Assembly (NCBI GenBank): GCA_019055375.1 | Contig: JAHQIW010006346.1 | Coordinates: forward strand, 55,013 to 119,012 | Source of the DNA: Parelaphostrongylus tenuis | Taxonomy: Eukaryota; Nematoda; Chromadorea; Rhabditida; Metastrongylidae | Direction: 5' to 3' | DNA: 64,000 nt | Shown here: one piece after another, positions 10,930 to 22,756 of the stretch | Position numbering within the stretch: the stretch's first letter is position 1 | Layout of the letters: every line of letters starts with the position of its first letter | Notes under the pieces: generated by a model | Databases searched by the model: none | Seen by the model: the letters and a program-made list of their open reading frames with translations, nothing else | What the model was told of the DNA's origin: nothing | Position numbers and translations under genes: made by a program

Positions 10930-13860
10930 TTGAACGAATGGCGCTCTTTTCAAGGTTTGTTTAATGAGGGCAGCTGTGCCCTCCACCGTTCATGGCAAAT
11001 TTATGCAAGACCAGCAAGTTTTGCGCTAACTAAATTAGCGGAACCAGCAACGATTGTTCATGATTTATCTAGTCTATTTAAAATTTCATCCCTGTTTCTG
11101 CTACAAAAGGCTTTTTTCACATTTTTTTACAAGCTGTGGAGTAATCCAAAAGCACACTCGGTGCAATTCATGACTTGAATCTTATACTGAGAGTGTTTTG
11201 GTGTGTTGTCAAAGTAATCCGTGATAAGGTTCACATGCATCAATTCGAGAAATAACTATCTGGAAGCTTTCACTTTCTTGAAATAAAATTTCTAAAAACT
11301 TCACTGATGCAGAATTTTCAATTGGAATATTCAACATAAACGGCCTAAACAATCAGCATCACTCAGCGGCGTTTATGTCATCATAAGAGAAGAAATCAAA
11401 TTTACAAGATTTACAGTGTTATACTTGATTTCATCTCAATAATGCTCAATTTCATTTGCATTGCATATTATGCAAACTCAGTGAGTAAGCTCTTTTGCCT
11501 AGCTTGCATTTAATATACATTTTTCATGCTTCTTGAAACATTTCAGTTATCGTCTGAGGTTCTGTCTTTCTTAATTTGATCAACCGTCTTTAGAATCCGA
11601 ATGTGCAAAAAGAAGACCATCACTTCACTCGTTTCATGAGGTTATATGTGATAAGATAATTAATCTAAAAATAAGAAAGCTGCAATGTTAAGACCTTCTG
11701 ACCGGCACTGGAACTGTCCTATATTATTCTGCTCGATGCTCTGCGAGAAAAATACCAGCTTGGGCAGAAGGACAAAAGTTTTGACGTGAATTCAATAGAA
11801 AATTAGCTATTTTATGTTTGAAAGAAACTAGTCTCGACGGATTCCTGGAGTACACCAGCAAGTTGAGTTTTTAATCTGAAAACCTCAATGAATTGCTAAT
11901 GATTAATTCTGGACAATGATTAAATATTCTTTCATAATATATACATCCAGATTTTGTTTTGATTGGCACATATAAGGCACACAGGTTCTTGGAAGCTCAT
12001 CCGCAATTTTTTAGTTATTTCCAAGAAACAACTTTTAGAAATGAACTTTCCAACTATAACTGTGCTCTATTTTTTCTACTGCGAGTCTTTCTTTATAAAC
12101 TTTTTGCACTGATTTCAGAACGCCGTTTATAACACTAATTCTGCATTCATTGTAAATATTTTGACTATCATAAAAAGGTTATAAACGTACTTGGAATGGA
12201 TTTTGGGCTTTTAACCATTGAGCTATTCTTGATCACTATTTAATAGAACGTGAAGTGACAGTTTTTGAAGTGGGAGACAACGGATCCCGTTCAATACACT
12301 GTTTAGATCCACTTTCTCACATAATCTCAATCACAGGTGCTCCATAGATAGGCACTTGCGGTAGTGATTTTTCGTATCAAGTGCTTCAATAAATATGGGA
12401 TCACTTCTCAATATCTGAGTGATCGGCAACATCAAAATCTACTATCTGACCCGACATATTATACATAAATCAAAGCGTTCAGTTTCTCTGAAAATTCAAG
12501 CACCTTGGTCCATTGTTTTCTATCAAAATGCTGTAAAAGTGCTGTATTTTTATTATTCCTCGGAATCGTGAAGTATTTCACCCTTCAGAAATCTCGCCAT
12601 TTCATTTTATTCCTGGGTGTAGGCAACTAGATGACGCCACTCAGTGGAAGCAAAGAACACTTCGGCAATGCCATGGTTCTTCCAGATTCTTTCTGGAGTG
12701 CCGGAGATTACCAAATTTGGTGATCAGCTTAGTTTCTCAAGTCCACAAAAGAAGGTCGTCTGTGATATAAAAAGCCTTAATACGACAAGTCATTCCAACC
12801 AAATTTTTACTAAATATGATTTTTATGAGGATGTTCACCATGCAGATGTGCTATCAGCTATTACTGAAGCAAGCTCTTGCCGAAAGGCTGTGGAGTGTTG
12901 AAAAATGATTTATGGGCTTAGGCAGACATTTAAATACGGCGTCAACACCATCGCTCGAAGTCTGAATAATTGTAACCGCAATTGATGATTTGATGGTAAC
13001 GTTATGCGTCGATCGGCAGACTAGCATTCCAGAGTCGACTTGCCACATTATGGAGAAACTAAGCCGGACTACGCTACCACATCCACCATATAGCCTTGAT
13101 ATTATTTCATCAAATTACCACTTTTTGTGACGTGTAGACCCATCTGCGAAATAACAATTTTAAAAAATATGACTAGCTCAAAAGTACGCCGGCGGCTTTC
13201 TTGGTCGTTAGTCTCAGTCTTTCTAGAAAGAAGGCATCCAATCTTTCCCAGCAAATGGTGCCATATGTTCGGTCATGACGCCGAATATACTTGGATACTC
13301 AGGTGGTCTGTCTTCACAAATTGTGCGGATCTCGACACATTTTTCATTCGCTCTTTCTTCTCACAACTGTAGATCTTGGCGGTTGTTTGATTCGACCATG
13401 GCCGCAGTGCGACTTTCACACTGTGATCCATCAAACATTGGAAGCTGCAAGTACAGGTGATTGATTCTTCTTATTAGGTGTACAAATACGACTCCGCTTT
13501 GATAAAATATTACTTGCCGATTTATTATCCAGAAGTAACTGAAACTGCTTGGCTATGATATCGTTCAACTGCGCATATTCCTGCAAAAATTTCGCTATTC
13601 AACTTGTGTGAACTTGCTCTAAAATGGAGCTGCTGTGAAAACATTCTCTTTTCACTCATGCACGAATGGCGCATGGGGAAAATGCTAGTGAAATGGCGCT
13701 CATGGTTAGTAAAGCTTCTTGTGGACGGCCCCGAGAGCAACTAATTCTCCAGATTCCTTCAAACTGTTCTCTTTAGCGATCTCTTTGGTGAGCTTCGCGA
13801 CCCACTTCTTAGCTGTATTTTCTGCAACCACTCTCTCATCGCGTGTCATCGCTTAAGGTC
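10930..13860. other. No gene recognised
   Basis: Nearly 3 kb without a recognisable domain. Short open frames of 60-110 codons (for example 10846-11178, 12644-12901 and 13127-13372 on plus; 12854-13048 and 13525-13740 on minus) lack splice context I can defend. A decayed gene cannot be excluded between 12600 and 13750, where open frames cluster. Confidence 0.35.
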
Positions 13861-13861
13861 T

Positions 13862-14030
13862 ATTAATCATCAAATATGTGGAGTACTGTGCAAAAATGTT
13901 TGAGTCAGCCGGATTCGAACCCAGATCTCACTCTTTCCGGGAGCGTATACTAACCATTGCACTACCGACGCTCGTTTTGCACAGCACTCTTATTTACGCT
14001 ATAACGCGTTGTAGTACGGTATTTTGAAAT
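13862..14030 (-). repeat. tRNA-derived SINE-like repeat (family S2)
   Basis: The minus-strand tRNA-like head is at 13902-13971: B box GGTTCGAATCC, and termini that nearly pair (GCGTCGG against CTGACTC). The flanks match those of the copy at 17945-18175 in reverse orientation (TGTGCAAAA and CGTTATAGCGTAAATAAG). It is a repeat head and not a functional tRNA gene: the anticodon region CCCGGAAAGAG cannot form a standard 7-nt loop. Confidence 0.8.
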
Positions 14031-14189
14031 GCAGCACGTTATCTCGAGACTAATTAGGCTTGTGAAAGAATATGTCATCATCAAAACACTGTTTATAGAA
14101 TACTGGAAATAGTGAACGATGACCGATGCACTCACGTAAGCCTTTTTATCATGTATCGGTGTATAGAAGGACATGACTCTCAAACATTA

Positions 14190-14859
14190 AATTTATTCTA
14201 TTCAGCAAATTTACTTTTGTTTCAGAGAGTACGGTTTTAGAGAGTCTTGGCAGATTGTCTTCAATCTGTCAGTTGACTAGATGTAGGATACGGTGTCATG
14301 GAGATTGCTCTCATCCTTAGGGAAGTGGAGTCATAAAGTATCAAACCTCTTGCTAGAAGTCCAGAAGGCATTATCGTCTGACCGTGGTGGAGGAGCTTGA
14401 ATGCTTTATCACGGTTACAATTAATTTGCAAAAAAAGCTGTGTTTGGAATCATTCAATATCTCTTCAGGAATGTTGGGTCAAATCAATGAGATTTAGCAG
14501 GAGTAATCAACATTAGAAGAAGAATTTAACATACCTTCAAGAAGTGTCAACACGCAGCCGAACCACAAGCGAACCTCCTACCGCATGGACGAGATGGATG
14601 GAAGCCTACCAAGTGCACGAAGGGATGGTACCTATAACCGACATGGTAAAATGAGTTAAAGATTATCTCTATCAACTTTATCAAGCACCCCCGTTTCATT
14701 ATCGGTTGCCTTGGAATTCCATATAAAACATTTGACAAGAAATCATCATTCGTTTGAGAAACATTCTTCTCTCAGCAGCAGAATCCACAAAAAAATCGAG
14801 CCATTCCTCACGTTATATGTATATATATTATGCTGTTCTAGGCACGATAATAACAATAA
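14190..14859. other. No gene recognised
   Basis: Noncoding. The long plus-strand open frame that begins at 14711 crosses a SINE (14860-15135) and simple repeats, and I do not regard it as a gene. Confidence 0.4.
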
Positions 14860-15135
14860 TAATGCTTACTTTACTTTACTTTATTTGGTCCGTCATCACA
14901 GCGTCTTTTTCACTGTGCGGATCCCCGTACTTTTAAGATTCATTTCGTTTTCCGTTTTCTTCTTGAAAGGCGTAGAATACTGGTTGAGCGTGCCTCCTTG
15001 CAATCTTAAGGATAGCTTTACTGTGGAGATCTATAAGACGTTGTTGTTGACTGCCGGAGAGAAGTGGGGGGTAGAGACTGGCTCTACGCGCGCCGTAACC
15101 AACACCACAACCACTCAGCCATGGCGTCCCAATAA
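14860..15135 (-). mobile_element. SINE-like repeat (family S3), copy 1
   Basis: Minus-strand copy of a repeat also present on plus at 19895-20085. Shared blocks include CTCTCCGG followed by a variable stretch with CAACAACG, and GCTCAACCAGTATT. The head resembles a class II tRNA (CCATGGCTGAGTGGTTG). The 3' tail, in minus sense, is a run of AAAGT units seen on plus as TTTACTTTACTTTA at 14870-14885. The open frames across it on both strands are shadows. Confidence 0.75.
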
Positions 15136-15356
15136 TATAATTGATATAATAGAAGAAGACATTCAAAGCGCTGCTGCGGTGGAAGTCAGAGACACGGAGA
15201 AGGTGGCTTCAAGCTCCCAAAAGAGATAACCTTTCACTAAAGTTGTATCAAAAATAATCAGGTAATGTTCGCTCTTCTCGCACAGCTTGCATAGACTGGT
15301 ATTTTTATAATTATTCATCTCTGGCGTATAAGTTTTTTAGCAAAAAGAACCCCCTG

Positions 15357-15457
15357 TTGTCCTAGAAATCTTAAATTTCTGTCACGAAAGCTCGGAAAGA
15401 ACACCCTAGCAACGTGGATATATAAGAAAATGTTGCTCATAGAACGGTAACATAAAT
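15357..15457. repeat. 101-bp flanking duplication, left copy
   Basis: Matches 17195-17295 over 101 bp with about five substitutions and no gaps. The pair exactly brackets the RTE-like element at 15458-17194 and looks like an unusually long target-site duplication. Confidence 0.9.
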
Positions 15458-17194
15458 CACCTGTATAACCTGTCACCTGTCGTCCCGTTGATCGTCGAGT
15501 GACTCGAGCGGGTACCAGCAACTCTTCCATTTTTCCCTATCGCGTGCAAGAGTAGCCCCGTGGGTCCTCCTCGCCCTAGGGATTCGCTGAGCATCATATC
15601 TTTCTTCTATCACTTTCGTGAAGAAATCGGACCAACGGGTCAGTGGTCTTCCTTTAGAGCGCTTGACATCCCGAGGAATCCAGTCGGTAACGGCTCTCGT
15701 CCGACGATTGTCGTTGAAGCGCATCACGTGTCCGGCCCACCTTATTTTCGATATCCTGGCGTGTAGATCGGAGTCTCTGATTTTCGATCGTTGACGTAGG
15801 TCGGAACTTCGGATCCTTTCTCTCATTTGCGAGATACGGGATACTCCTAGCATCGACCTTTCGACTGCGCGTTCGAGAACGCCAAGTGATTTTTCATCCT
15901 GCTTACGTAGCGACCACGTTTCTGCTGTATACGATAGGGCAGGGATAATTGTCGAGTCGAAAAGGTGGGCACGGAGTCGGATGTTCTTTGGCCTCTTCAC
16001 TACATCTTCGATGCTCTTAAACGTTCCCCAAGCCGCTCGTTTCCTCCTGCTCAACTCTGGAGTTAGGTCGTTCATCATGTTGATTTGACAACATAGATAG
16101 ACGTAACTGGAGCATTCGGAGATTGTCGTTCCGTTGAGCGTGAATGGGGCATTTGGAACCCATCCGTTCCTCATAAACATTGTTTTCGTTAGATTCAGTT
16201 GAAGACCAATCTTTCCACAGGCATTTTCGAAATCGATCAACATTCGTTCCGCTTGGCTGATGTTTGGTGTTATGAGAACGATATCGTCAGCAAAGCGAAG
16301 ATGGTTTAATTGTCGACCGTCAATTTTCACTCGCATTTCGTCCCATTCTAATGTTCGCATTACGTTTTGTGTGAATAGTTTTGGCGAAATTGTATCGTCT
16401 TGTCGAGCCCCTCTTCTTAGGTCAATGGTGATGTTGCTGTAGAATGGAGATATTTTGGTCGTGAAATCTTTGTAAAGCTCACGAAGGATCATTATGTACT
16501 GAGTAGGGACGCCCTGGTCATCCAGAGCCTCTATAACCTCTTCTGTTTCCACTAAATCAAAGGCTTCTTCAGATCGATGAAAGTGAGACAGAGTGGTTGT
16601 TTGTACTCTCGTGAAACTTCAATAAGTCTTGTAATCGTGTGCATGTGGTCCATGGTACTAAATCCTTTTCGGAACCCTGCTTGTTCGCATGGCTGTCCTT
16701 CGTCCAGTGTTCTGTCAATCCTGTTTAGGATGACTCGAGTAAAGAGTTTATAGACAACGGACAGTATGCAGATTGGGCGATAATTGCCTATGTCGTGAAG
16801 GTCTCCCTTTTTGAACAACAATACGGTCTTGCTGGTTTTCCATTGAATAGGGACCTTGCATTGTGACAGGTAGCGAGTGAAGAGCCGAGCCAGGGTGTTG
16901 ATGAGAACTGGCGGCAGGGTCTTCAGTTGTTCTGGTCTAATCCTGTCTGGACCGGGTGTTGTTCTGTTCTTCACCGACGATATAGCATGTCGGATTTCGG
17001 AAGGGAGGACCGGTGGGACGACATATTCGTCCTCTTTCAATTTATATGACGGTAAGAGGACATGGCTAGCGAGGAGGTCCGAAGAGTATTGGTGGATGAT
17101 TTTCTCCATAGCCCTTCTCGAAGCTGTGAGTGTCCCGTCAGGGTGTCGGAGTGCAATCATCTTGGTCTTGTAGTTGGCGAAGCCTCGCTGGGCT
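15458..17194 (-). mobile_element. 5'-truncated RTE-like non-LTR retrotransposon, copy 2
   Basis: This is the best preserved RTE copy. In minus-strand order the reverse transcriptase shows RTTPGPDRIRPEQLK, then KTVLLFKKGDLHDIGNYRPI, then QAGFRKGFSTMDH, then a frameshift near 16552 at the block-A aspartate region (FIDLKK). It continues with HLRFADDIVLI (catalytic FADD), GLQLNLTKTMFMRNGW and the RTE-type C-terminal region IRWAGHVMRFNDN with RWSDFFTK. The stop lies near 15473 and the 3' tail is very short, with repeated ACAGGT units in minus sense. The apurinic endonuclease domain is absent, so the copy is 5'-truncated. A one-base deletion separates the two open parts (15473-16552 and 16552-17160). 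It is flanked by the 101-bp duplication. Confidence 0.93.
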
Positions 17195-17295
17195 TTGTCC
17201 TAGAAATCTTAAATTTCTGTCACGAAAGCTCGGAAAGAACACCTTAGCAACTTGTATATATAAGAAGATGTTGCTCATACAACGGTAACATAAAT
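17195..17295. repeat. 101-bp flanking duplication, right copy
   Basis: Partner of 15357-15457. Both begin TTGTCCTAGAAATC and end GGTAACATAAAT, immediately outside the retrotransposon. Confidence 0.9.
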
Positions 17296-17299
17296 ACAC

Positions 17300-17750
17300 T
17301 TCAAAATTTCCATAGAAGTCGCAGCATGAAATGTTCTGATAATTGATTGGGACTCATCGTTAGACTGATAACGCATTAAGTGTACTCCATCATCGTGACA
17401 ACTATTCATTGCTTTCTAAAATCCAAGCACTCTGACAACTTGAATGTTTTATGGAATAAGAGGATGTCAAGATTGAAAAAATTCATATTGCAACTTTTTA
17501 TTTCAGAATTACGAAGTGAATAGTACTGAACACGGCTTTGCTGGCAGATATTGGATATATAATCAACAATAAATCTTCATGAAAACGCTTTTTTAGCAGT
17601 GGTGTTATGTTATAGCTATATATCTCAAAAGTATAGAGTAATATGTAAAAATTTGCATCTCAGTAGGGGATTCAAAAGAACATTGAAATTTGTCGCGAAT
17701 AATGTACTCCTCTTTTTCTAACAGTTAACATTTGACCACGAAAAAGAAAA
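17300..17750. other. No feature seen
   Basis: A+T-rich noncoding sequence between the RTE duplication and the S2 repeats. Confidence 0.4.
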
Positions 17751-17754
17751 AGAT

Positions 17755-17880
17755 CGGAAAAGTGAGATCTGGGTCCCGGCTAAAGCAAACGTTTTTTCAC
17801 AGCACTCCACATATTGGGTATACTCTAACATCATACCACTGCAAGTGAGAGTCAGAATAAAAGAATTTAGACTGATTATC
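17755..17880 (+). repeat. Headless SINE-like repeat (family S2)
   Basis: Direct repeat of the downstream half of 17945-18175. It shares GTGAGATCTGGG, CAAACGTTTTTT.CACAG, CTCCACATATTGG and ACCACTGCAAGTG. The 5' tRNA-like half is missing. Confidence 0.75.
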
Positions 17881-17944
17881 GATATCCAATATCTGTCAAC
17901 ACAAGTGGGTTCAATGCCGATAGCGGCTGCCCCGCCAGACCGTC

Positions 17945-18175
17945 GACGGTTGGCTGTTGGCAACAACGCGTTATAGCGTAAATAAGAGTGCTGTGCAAAA
18001 CGAGCGTCGGTAGTGCAACGGTTAGCATACGTTCCCGGAAAGAGTGAGGTCTGGGTTCGAATTCCGGCTGACGCAAACGTTTTTGCACAGTACTCCACAT
18101 ATTGGCTATACTATAAAGATCATACCACTGCAAGTGGCAGTCAAAATAGAGAGAATTTAGGCGGGTTATTAATCA
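17945..18175 (+). repeat. tRNA-derived SINE-like repeat (family S2), best head
   Basis: The tRNA-like head at 18003-18073 has a 7-bp acceptor-like pairing (GCGTCGG with CTGACGC, one G-U), an A-box-like TAGTGCAACGG and a B box GGTTCGAATTC. It has no regular anticodon stem-loop, so it is a SINE head and not a decoding tRNA. The body matches copies at 13862-14030, 36043-36115, 49080-49180, 59090-59200 and 59500-59640. Confidence 0.8.
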
Positions 18176-18429
18176 TCAATACTTTGCAGTTTTGTTGCAT
18201 GATAACGCCAGACCTCATGTTCAGAAGCGATCGAAAACATTACAGAAGACCCGAGGTGAGAGGTTTCAAAAACTATACCACGTCCTCCTCACTATTCCGA
18301 TATTGCACTGTCAGATTAGCACTTGCAATTACCAAATTAAATATACAAAATAGCAAATTTGAAAAGGTTGTTTTTCGCTATCCGCGAGCAAATAAAGAAA
18401 GGAACCCTCGTGATCACCAAGAAGCTTTT

Positions 18430-18640
18430 ATAGCAGTGTTAGAGATCATTCAGAAGCTCAAATTAAATCAATCTCATTTGCTGGAGAGGAACGTTTCATA
18501 GGAGTGTTAATGACCATTTGAAAGTTGAGACTTCGGGCTACAGCCTCATTGATTGCTCCACAACATGTGAAAAAAATGTGAATAAGCCTTCTGCATCAGA
18601 AATAGAGATGAAGTTTTGTAGAGACTATGTAGATTTACGA
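18430..18640 (+). repeat. Dispersed repeat R-C
   Basis: Related stretches occur at about 28440-28600 and 57090-57220, and inverted at about 58180-58235. They share patterns like TCTCATTTGCTG followed by TTTCATAGGA, then CATTTGAAAGTTGAGA and a CTACAGCC-like end. Coding status is unknown. Confidence 0.55.
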
Positions 18641-18869
18641 ACAATCGTTGTTGTTTCCGATAAAAATTTAGTTAGGGCAAAACTTGCTGGTCTTTCATAA
18701 ATTTGCCATGAAAGGTAAGGATAAAGCTGCACGCCTTGATCGAATCCTGAAGAAAGCGCCATTTGTTCTACTTTATCATAGATCTACAAGATGATTGTAT
18801 GCTTATCTAGACACTAAAATGAATTGCAGTAGCCTAGCGATGTATCACTAGCAAGTCAAGTCTTTACTC

Positions 18870-19750
18870 TCCCAAGCATGTCTGATACCAATTCGGTGAT
18901 CTCTGGAAGGCGAAAGGTTTCGTAAGTCCCAGGAGCGAAATTGAGGCACCAATTACCTCTGTGTCACAAGGCAACCTTAACCGCACCGTATCAAATGCCC
19001 CTATGAAGTTGGCATTCACGTCCGATTAAGAATGAAATAAGCGGATATCACGCCGACAGTCTATGACAAAATTCAGTTCGTCCCAGTGGTGCCACTAGGA
19101 AATTTTAGTACAGGAAATATTCAAAAATGTGCAAACATTAACATTTTCTCGGCTCCGTCTAATTTGTTTCTGCGCGCTGTATGACTTTATATAACCACGG
19201 TGGAGCGGCGAAGGTGCAGACTAGCGGTTGTAATGTGGCATGTGTGACCAATGCGTTTCTCCTGCTAAAACCAGTGACGGGCCAAAAATTTATGTCATAG
19301 GAGATGAGAAAGGAACGTGACCTCATTTTGAACCGACTCCTCAGTAAGTGTGGAAGGTATGGAGCTAGAAGTGAAAGTCAGTTGCTTGTAGTACTCGCCG
19401 TCTTTTGCTCTGCTCGTCGGAGAGAACAAAATAAGGTGTGGCGATTCATAGGATTATGCATGACAGTCATGAGGTCATTGATGACAAAGTGGTCTCATAT
19501 GGCTTTCTTACAAATAACAGCTATTTTACTACACACTGCGTTAAGCAGGAATCAGCTGGATACTCATGAATGAACACATCATCGACGTGGATGATACGAG
19601 AAAAACTTTCTTAATTCTCGTGTGCCACAAGATGCGTGGTATAGAGAACATCGAACCAGTGCGGAAAATGCTGCAAGACATGTTTGCGCAAACAACGGAA
19701 GGGCATTAAGGACTCATAATCGTCAGAAAGATTCCACTTGGTGAGCCATT
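18870..19750 (+). repeat. Dispersed repeat R-B, copy 2 (empty site)
   Basis: Plus-strand counterpart of 9440-10900. It carries RKERDLILNRLLS near 19307, VIDDKVVSYGF in a shifted frame near 19470, and DVDDTRKTF with EPVRKMLQDMFAQTT near 19575-19690. It lacks the ribozyme element found in copy 1 and so records the pre-insertion state. I do not recognise the encoded protein. Frames are broken. Confidence 0.65.
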
Positions 19751-19894
19751 TTTGAGTGATAGGTTCTAATGTCCGAAACGATACAGCTTCTCGCAGTCCT
19801 GTGGAGGTTTATTAAGGGCATATTTGGATTTCGTTTTCCAGTAACTTCATGTGTATCATTTTGTTGAAATCCCTTGTGACTGTTGACTTTGTTA

Positions 19895-20085
19895 CTGCTT
19901 ACCGAGGCACCGTGGCCGTATGGCTGTGACACTCGTCACCGTGCGCGTGGGGCCAGTTCCTACCCTACAGCACTCTCCGGTATTCAACAACGAACAAGCG
20001 CCTATGAAACTCACATTTTTAGGCTTGCGAAGATGCAAGCTCAACCAGTATTTTGCGACGATCAAGAAGAAGACGAATAAGCGAT
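19895..20085 (+). mobile_element. SINE-like repeat (family S3), copy 2
   Basis: Direct match to the inverted copy at 14860-15135 (GGGGCCAGTTCCTACCC, CTCTCCGG, GCTCAACCAGTATTTT). Open frames across it are shadows. Confidence 0.75.
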
Positions 20086-20089
20086 TGAA

Positions 20090-22149
20090 TGCTAGAAGAA
20101 TAGGGCGCGAGGAAAGTTTCGATTATTTTGTTATTGTTAATTTTAGCATTCATATGATGTTTTTTTCTATTGAAACTGATAAGTTCATAGACTTCCTAGT
20201 TCAATTTTTGTCAAGGGTCTATTCTATCTATCTGTTCATTCTCATTTGTGATCACGTTATGTTTCGTCAAAATCAACGTATCGCTGTAGTTGAGATGCAC
20301 ATGATGCTCGCACATATTTCCACCGTAATTTCGTCTCAAGCGTGTGTTAAAGTTGTTCGTAGCACGTCTACTCTATGTACCGAGTAGCTGAGACTTTCCC
20401 TCCAATGTAGACCACAAGGAGTAATCCACTGGGTTGCGTTAAGGCGAATTTAGCGGTTAATTACCCCTGCGCCGAAAGCTTGAAAACAGCTCTGGACAGA
20501 TGGCAGTCTTTTAACAGGTCGAATGCTCAAGAGCTCAAACCTGCTGAAGCGTAAATCTGTTGAGGTCAAAGTGCTGAGTATTCCAAGGCTTCTCTACGCC
20601 CCGTGCAACTTTCTGGTTATAGCTGGCAGTATTGATTTTGACATTTCTTTCGATGAAGACCAACGACGTCATTACGGTGGCGCAAATGCCGGCCCGGACC
20701 ATAGCACTGGTCAGAAAATGGCGGTGGCTTGTGGTTGCTACTGCGAACTTCTATTGACCCTCCTTGAAAAACTGACGTTGATTATGGCGATTATTTAATG
20801 GTTCAAATTGACACGCGCTTTAGACGAATACGGAGGAAATGTGGGCAAGCAACCTGTGCAATTCAACTACGGCGATTCGTTGATTTTCACAATCCATAAC
20901 TTGACATTACTGAAAACACAATTAAATAAAACAGATCCTAGACCAAAATTGAAAAAGATTTCGATAGAACCATCAGCATTGATAAAACAAGTATATTAAT
21001 GCTGAAAGTAACAATGGTAATATCAGAATTTTCCTTGCACCCTGTGTTAAAATCTGCGCAATGAAGAAAACACAGTGAAGACGGGTGATTGCGCGTCGAA
21101 AGTGCACTTTTCTGCTTACCGCCGCTACCTGATAGAACTATTGAGCAATTTAGCGACAGCAGTAGTACGAAAAACTACAACTCGGTTAACTCTCAATCTG
21201 GTGAAGACAGGAAATCAATCCAGGCTGTGCTATTTTTGGATGACCATATGAATGAGAAGGTTTTGGAGAGACTTCATGCAACTGTACACTTCTGGGCCCA
21301 CAACTTGCTGTATTTTTGCATTAACAAAGATTATCTAACATTCCATGTACCATATTGTAAGTGGAAGGAAAATGTTAGGCGCATGTTTATTCGTTGATCA
21401 TCAACTCAACTGAAACGATGCGGAACAGTTACAATGGGCAGATTTGATTTAGCTTTGTTTACCGATCACAAGAAATTCGTATTGCGCCCACAACTTAAAA
21501 ATTCTATACCGCAGACCCTACCTCTACTTTGTCGTCTGTGAATTGGATGAAGCGGAATTTATTACATTTCGGGTTTATTCGCTGATGTAGTGTAAGTGAA
21601 GAAAATGTTCATTTGCCTACTACGTCGATCACCGTAATAATGCAAACAGCATAGCAGCAGAAAGTTTTCATAATCGTTTTTAATTCGATTAAAGTGGAGT
21701 CAGCAACAAGGTTTTCGAAGCCTGACCTTAGGCCGTCATACACTGAAGTCCTATTATGAACGTATGGACGTTTTTCAGTGCCGTTATCCAGCAAAATAGG
21801 TGTAATCGTTCTCAATGCAGATTTGTGCAGTGATCTTTCTTGTAGGATCAAGCAACGTTTGCTTTTGAACGTTGTTTTCAGTGGAATTAAGTTTTAATTT
21901 ACTTCGACAATTTGTGATATTAAGTGAATTGTTATAATCGATTATAATAAAACGAATGGAATGATACATCGCTATACAACTGTACATTACAGCATATTGT
22001 TTTGTCGGCGAAACGAAGAAAAACTGTGAGAAATTGATACGTTACGCAAACATTTGTCTAATTAGGAGTTTAGAACGCTCAAAAGGGTAGCTAAGCAAGC
22101 TTTAACTCTGTATCATCTCCGTTGGGTCACTTAGAATGTCCTCATCCTT
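20090..22149. other. No gene recognised; contains dispersed repeat R-D
   Basis: Open frames of 60-100 codons occur (20523-20798, 21089-21397, minus 21609-21851) without recognisable motifs. About 20865-20995 resembles 31965-32100 (shared CAATCCATAACTTGA-type and AAATAAAACAGATCC blocks), a short dispersed repeat I call R-D. Confidence 0.4.
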
Positions 22150-22480
22150 ATCTCGCCCTCAATTATTAATTGAAAGACCTAAAACATCTAAGAGGTGAGT
22201 GTTTTTGAAATGAAGTTATTCCTATGCGACCCAAAAAAGTTTATCTCTTACGTTTTCTGCTAAGGTTATGAAGGCCTTTGATTTAATAACTTGCGAATCA
22301 ATTTGACCTTTCCAGGCTCTGAAGATGGCGAACCTTGCCGAGACGTAAGCCACCACGACTGTTGTAATATTCGTGCTGCATTATTAACTGTATTGTTATA
22401 TGCTTCGCTGATATTCGATAAATCATACTACTAACACCTCGGAGTGGCTAAACAGAAGAAGATACTGAATTACTTCAGTA
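22150..22480 (+). repeat. Penelope-type pseudo-LTR, left
   Basis: A direct copy of 25545-25865 with a few percent divergence. Both begin near AATTGAA.GACCTAAAACATC and end near CTAAACAGAAGAAGATACTGA. Placement on both sides of a Penelope-like reverse transcriptase in the same orientation fits the pLTRs known for these elements. It contains a hammerhead-like motif (22315-22351). Confidence 0.8.
22315..22351 (+). ncRNA. Degenerate hammerhead-like motif in pLTR, left
   Basis: GGCT can pair with AGCC as stem I. The core is CTGAAGA (fits CTGANGA). A short GGC/GCC stem II follows, then GAGA in place of GAAA, then CG and TA. The segment ACGT spanning core and stem III is self-complementary, as in minimal dimeric hammerheads. 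Hammerheads are established in Penelope-like elements. The base changes here suggest an inactive copy, and the fold is less convincing than in the retrozyme-like elements. Confidence 0.5.
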
Positions 22481-22756
22481 AATAGGATTATAATTCTGCC
22501 TCACCGGAGAACTTGGTGGTTTGGCGTAATCGTCTTTTCACGACAATTTGTGAATATGGGAGGCCCAAATAAAGTTGCTGAAGCCTAACGAATGGGGTAT
22601 CCAGTTTATAAAATTTGTAAATTTGTTTCACACAGAAATTTTTTGTCGTAACAAGAAACAGACATAAATGAGGTTATGTCAGCTGATACCCTCCTCAAAA
22701 AAAATTTCGGATAAGAGAGCATTTGTAACAAAGCGTTTTATCGACTTTGGTCTTTC

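Noticed and set aside
14711..15229. 172-codon open frame on plus
   Set aside because: It crosses TTTAC tail repeats and the antisense of SINE S3, has a mid-frame composition shift and no domain.
18003..18073. tRNA gene
   Set aside because: Acceptor pairing and B box are good, but the anticodon arm cannot form a standard stem and 7-nt loop, and the unit is embedded in a dispersed repeat body.
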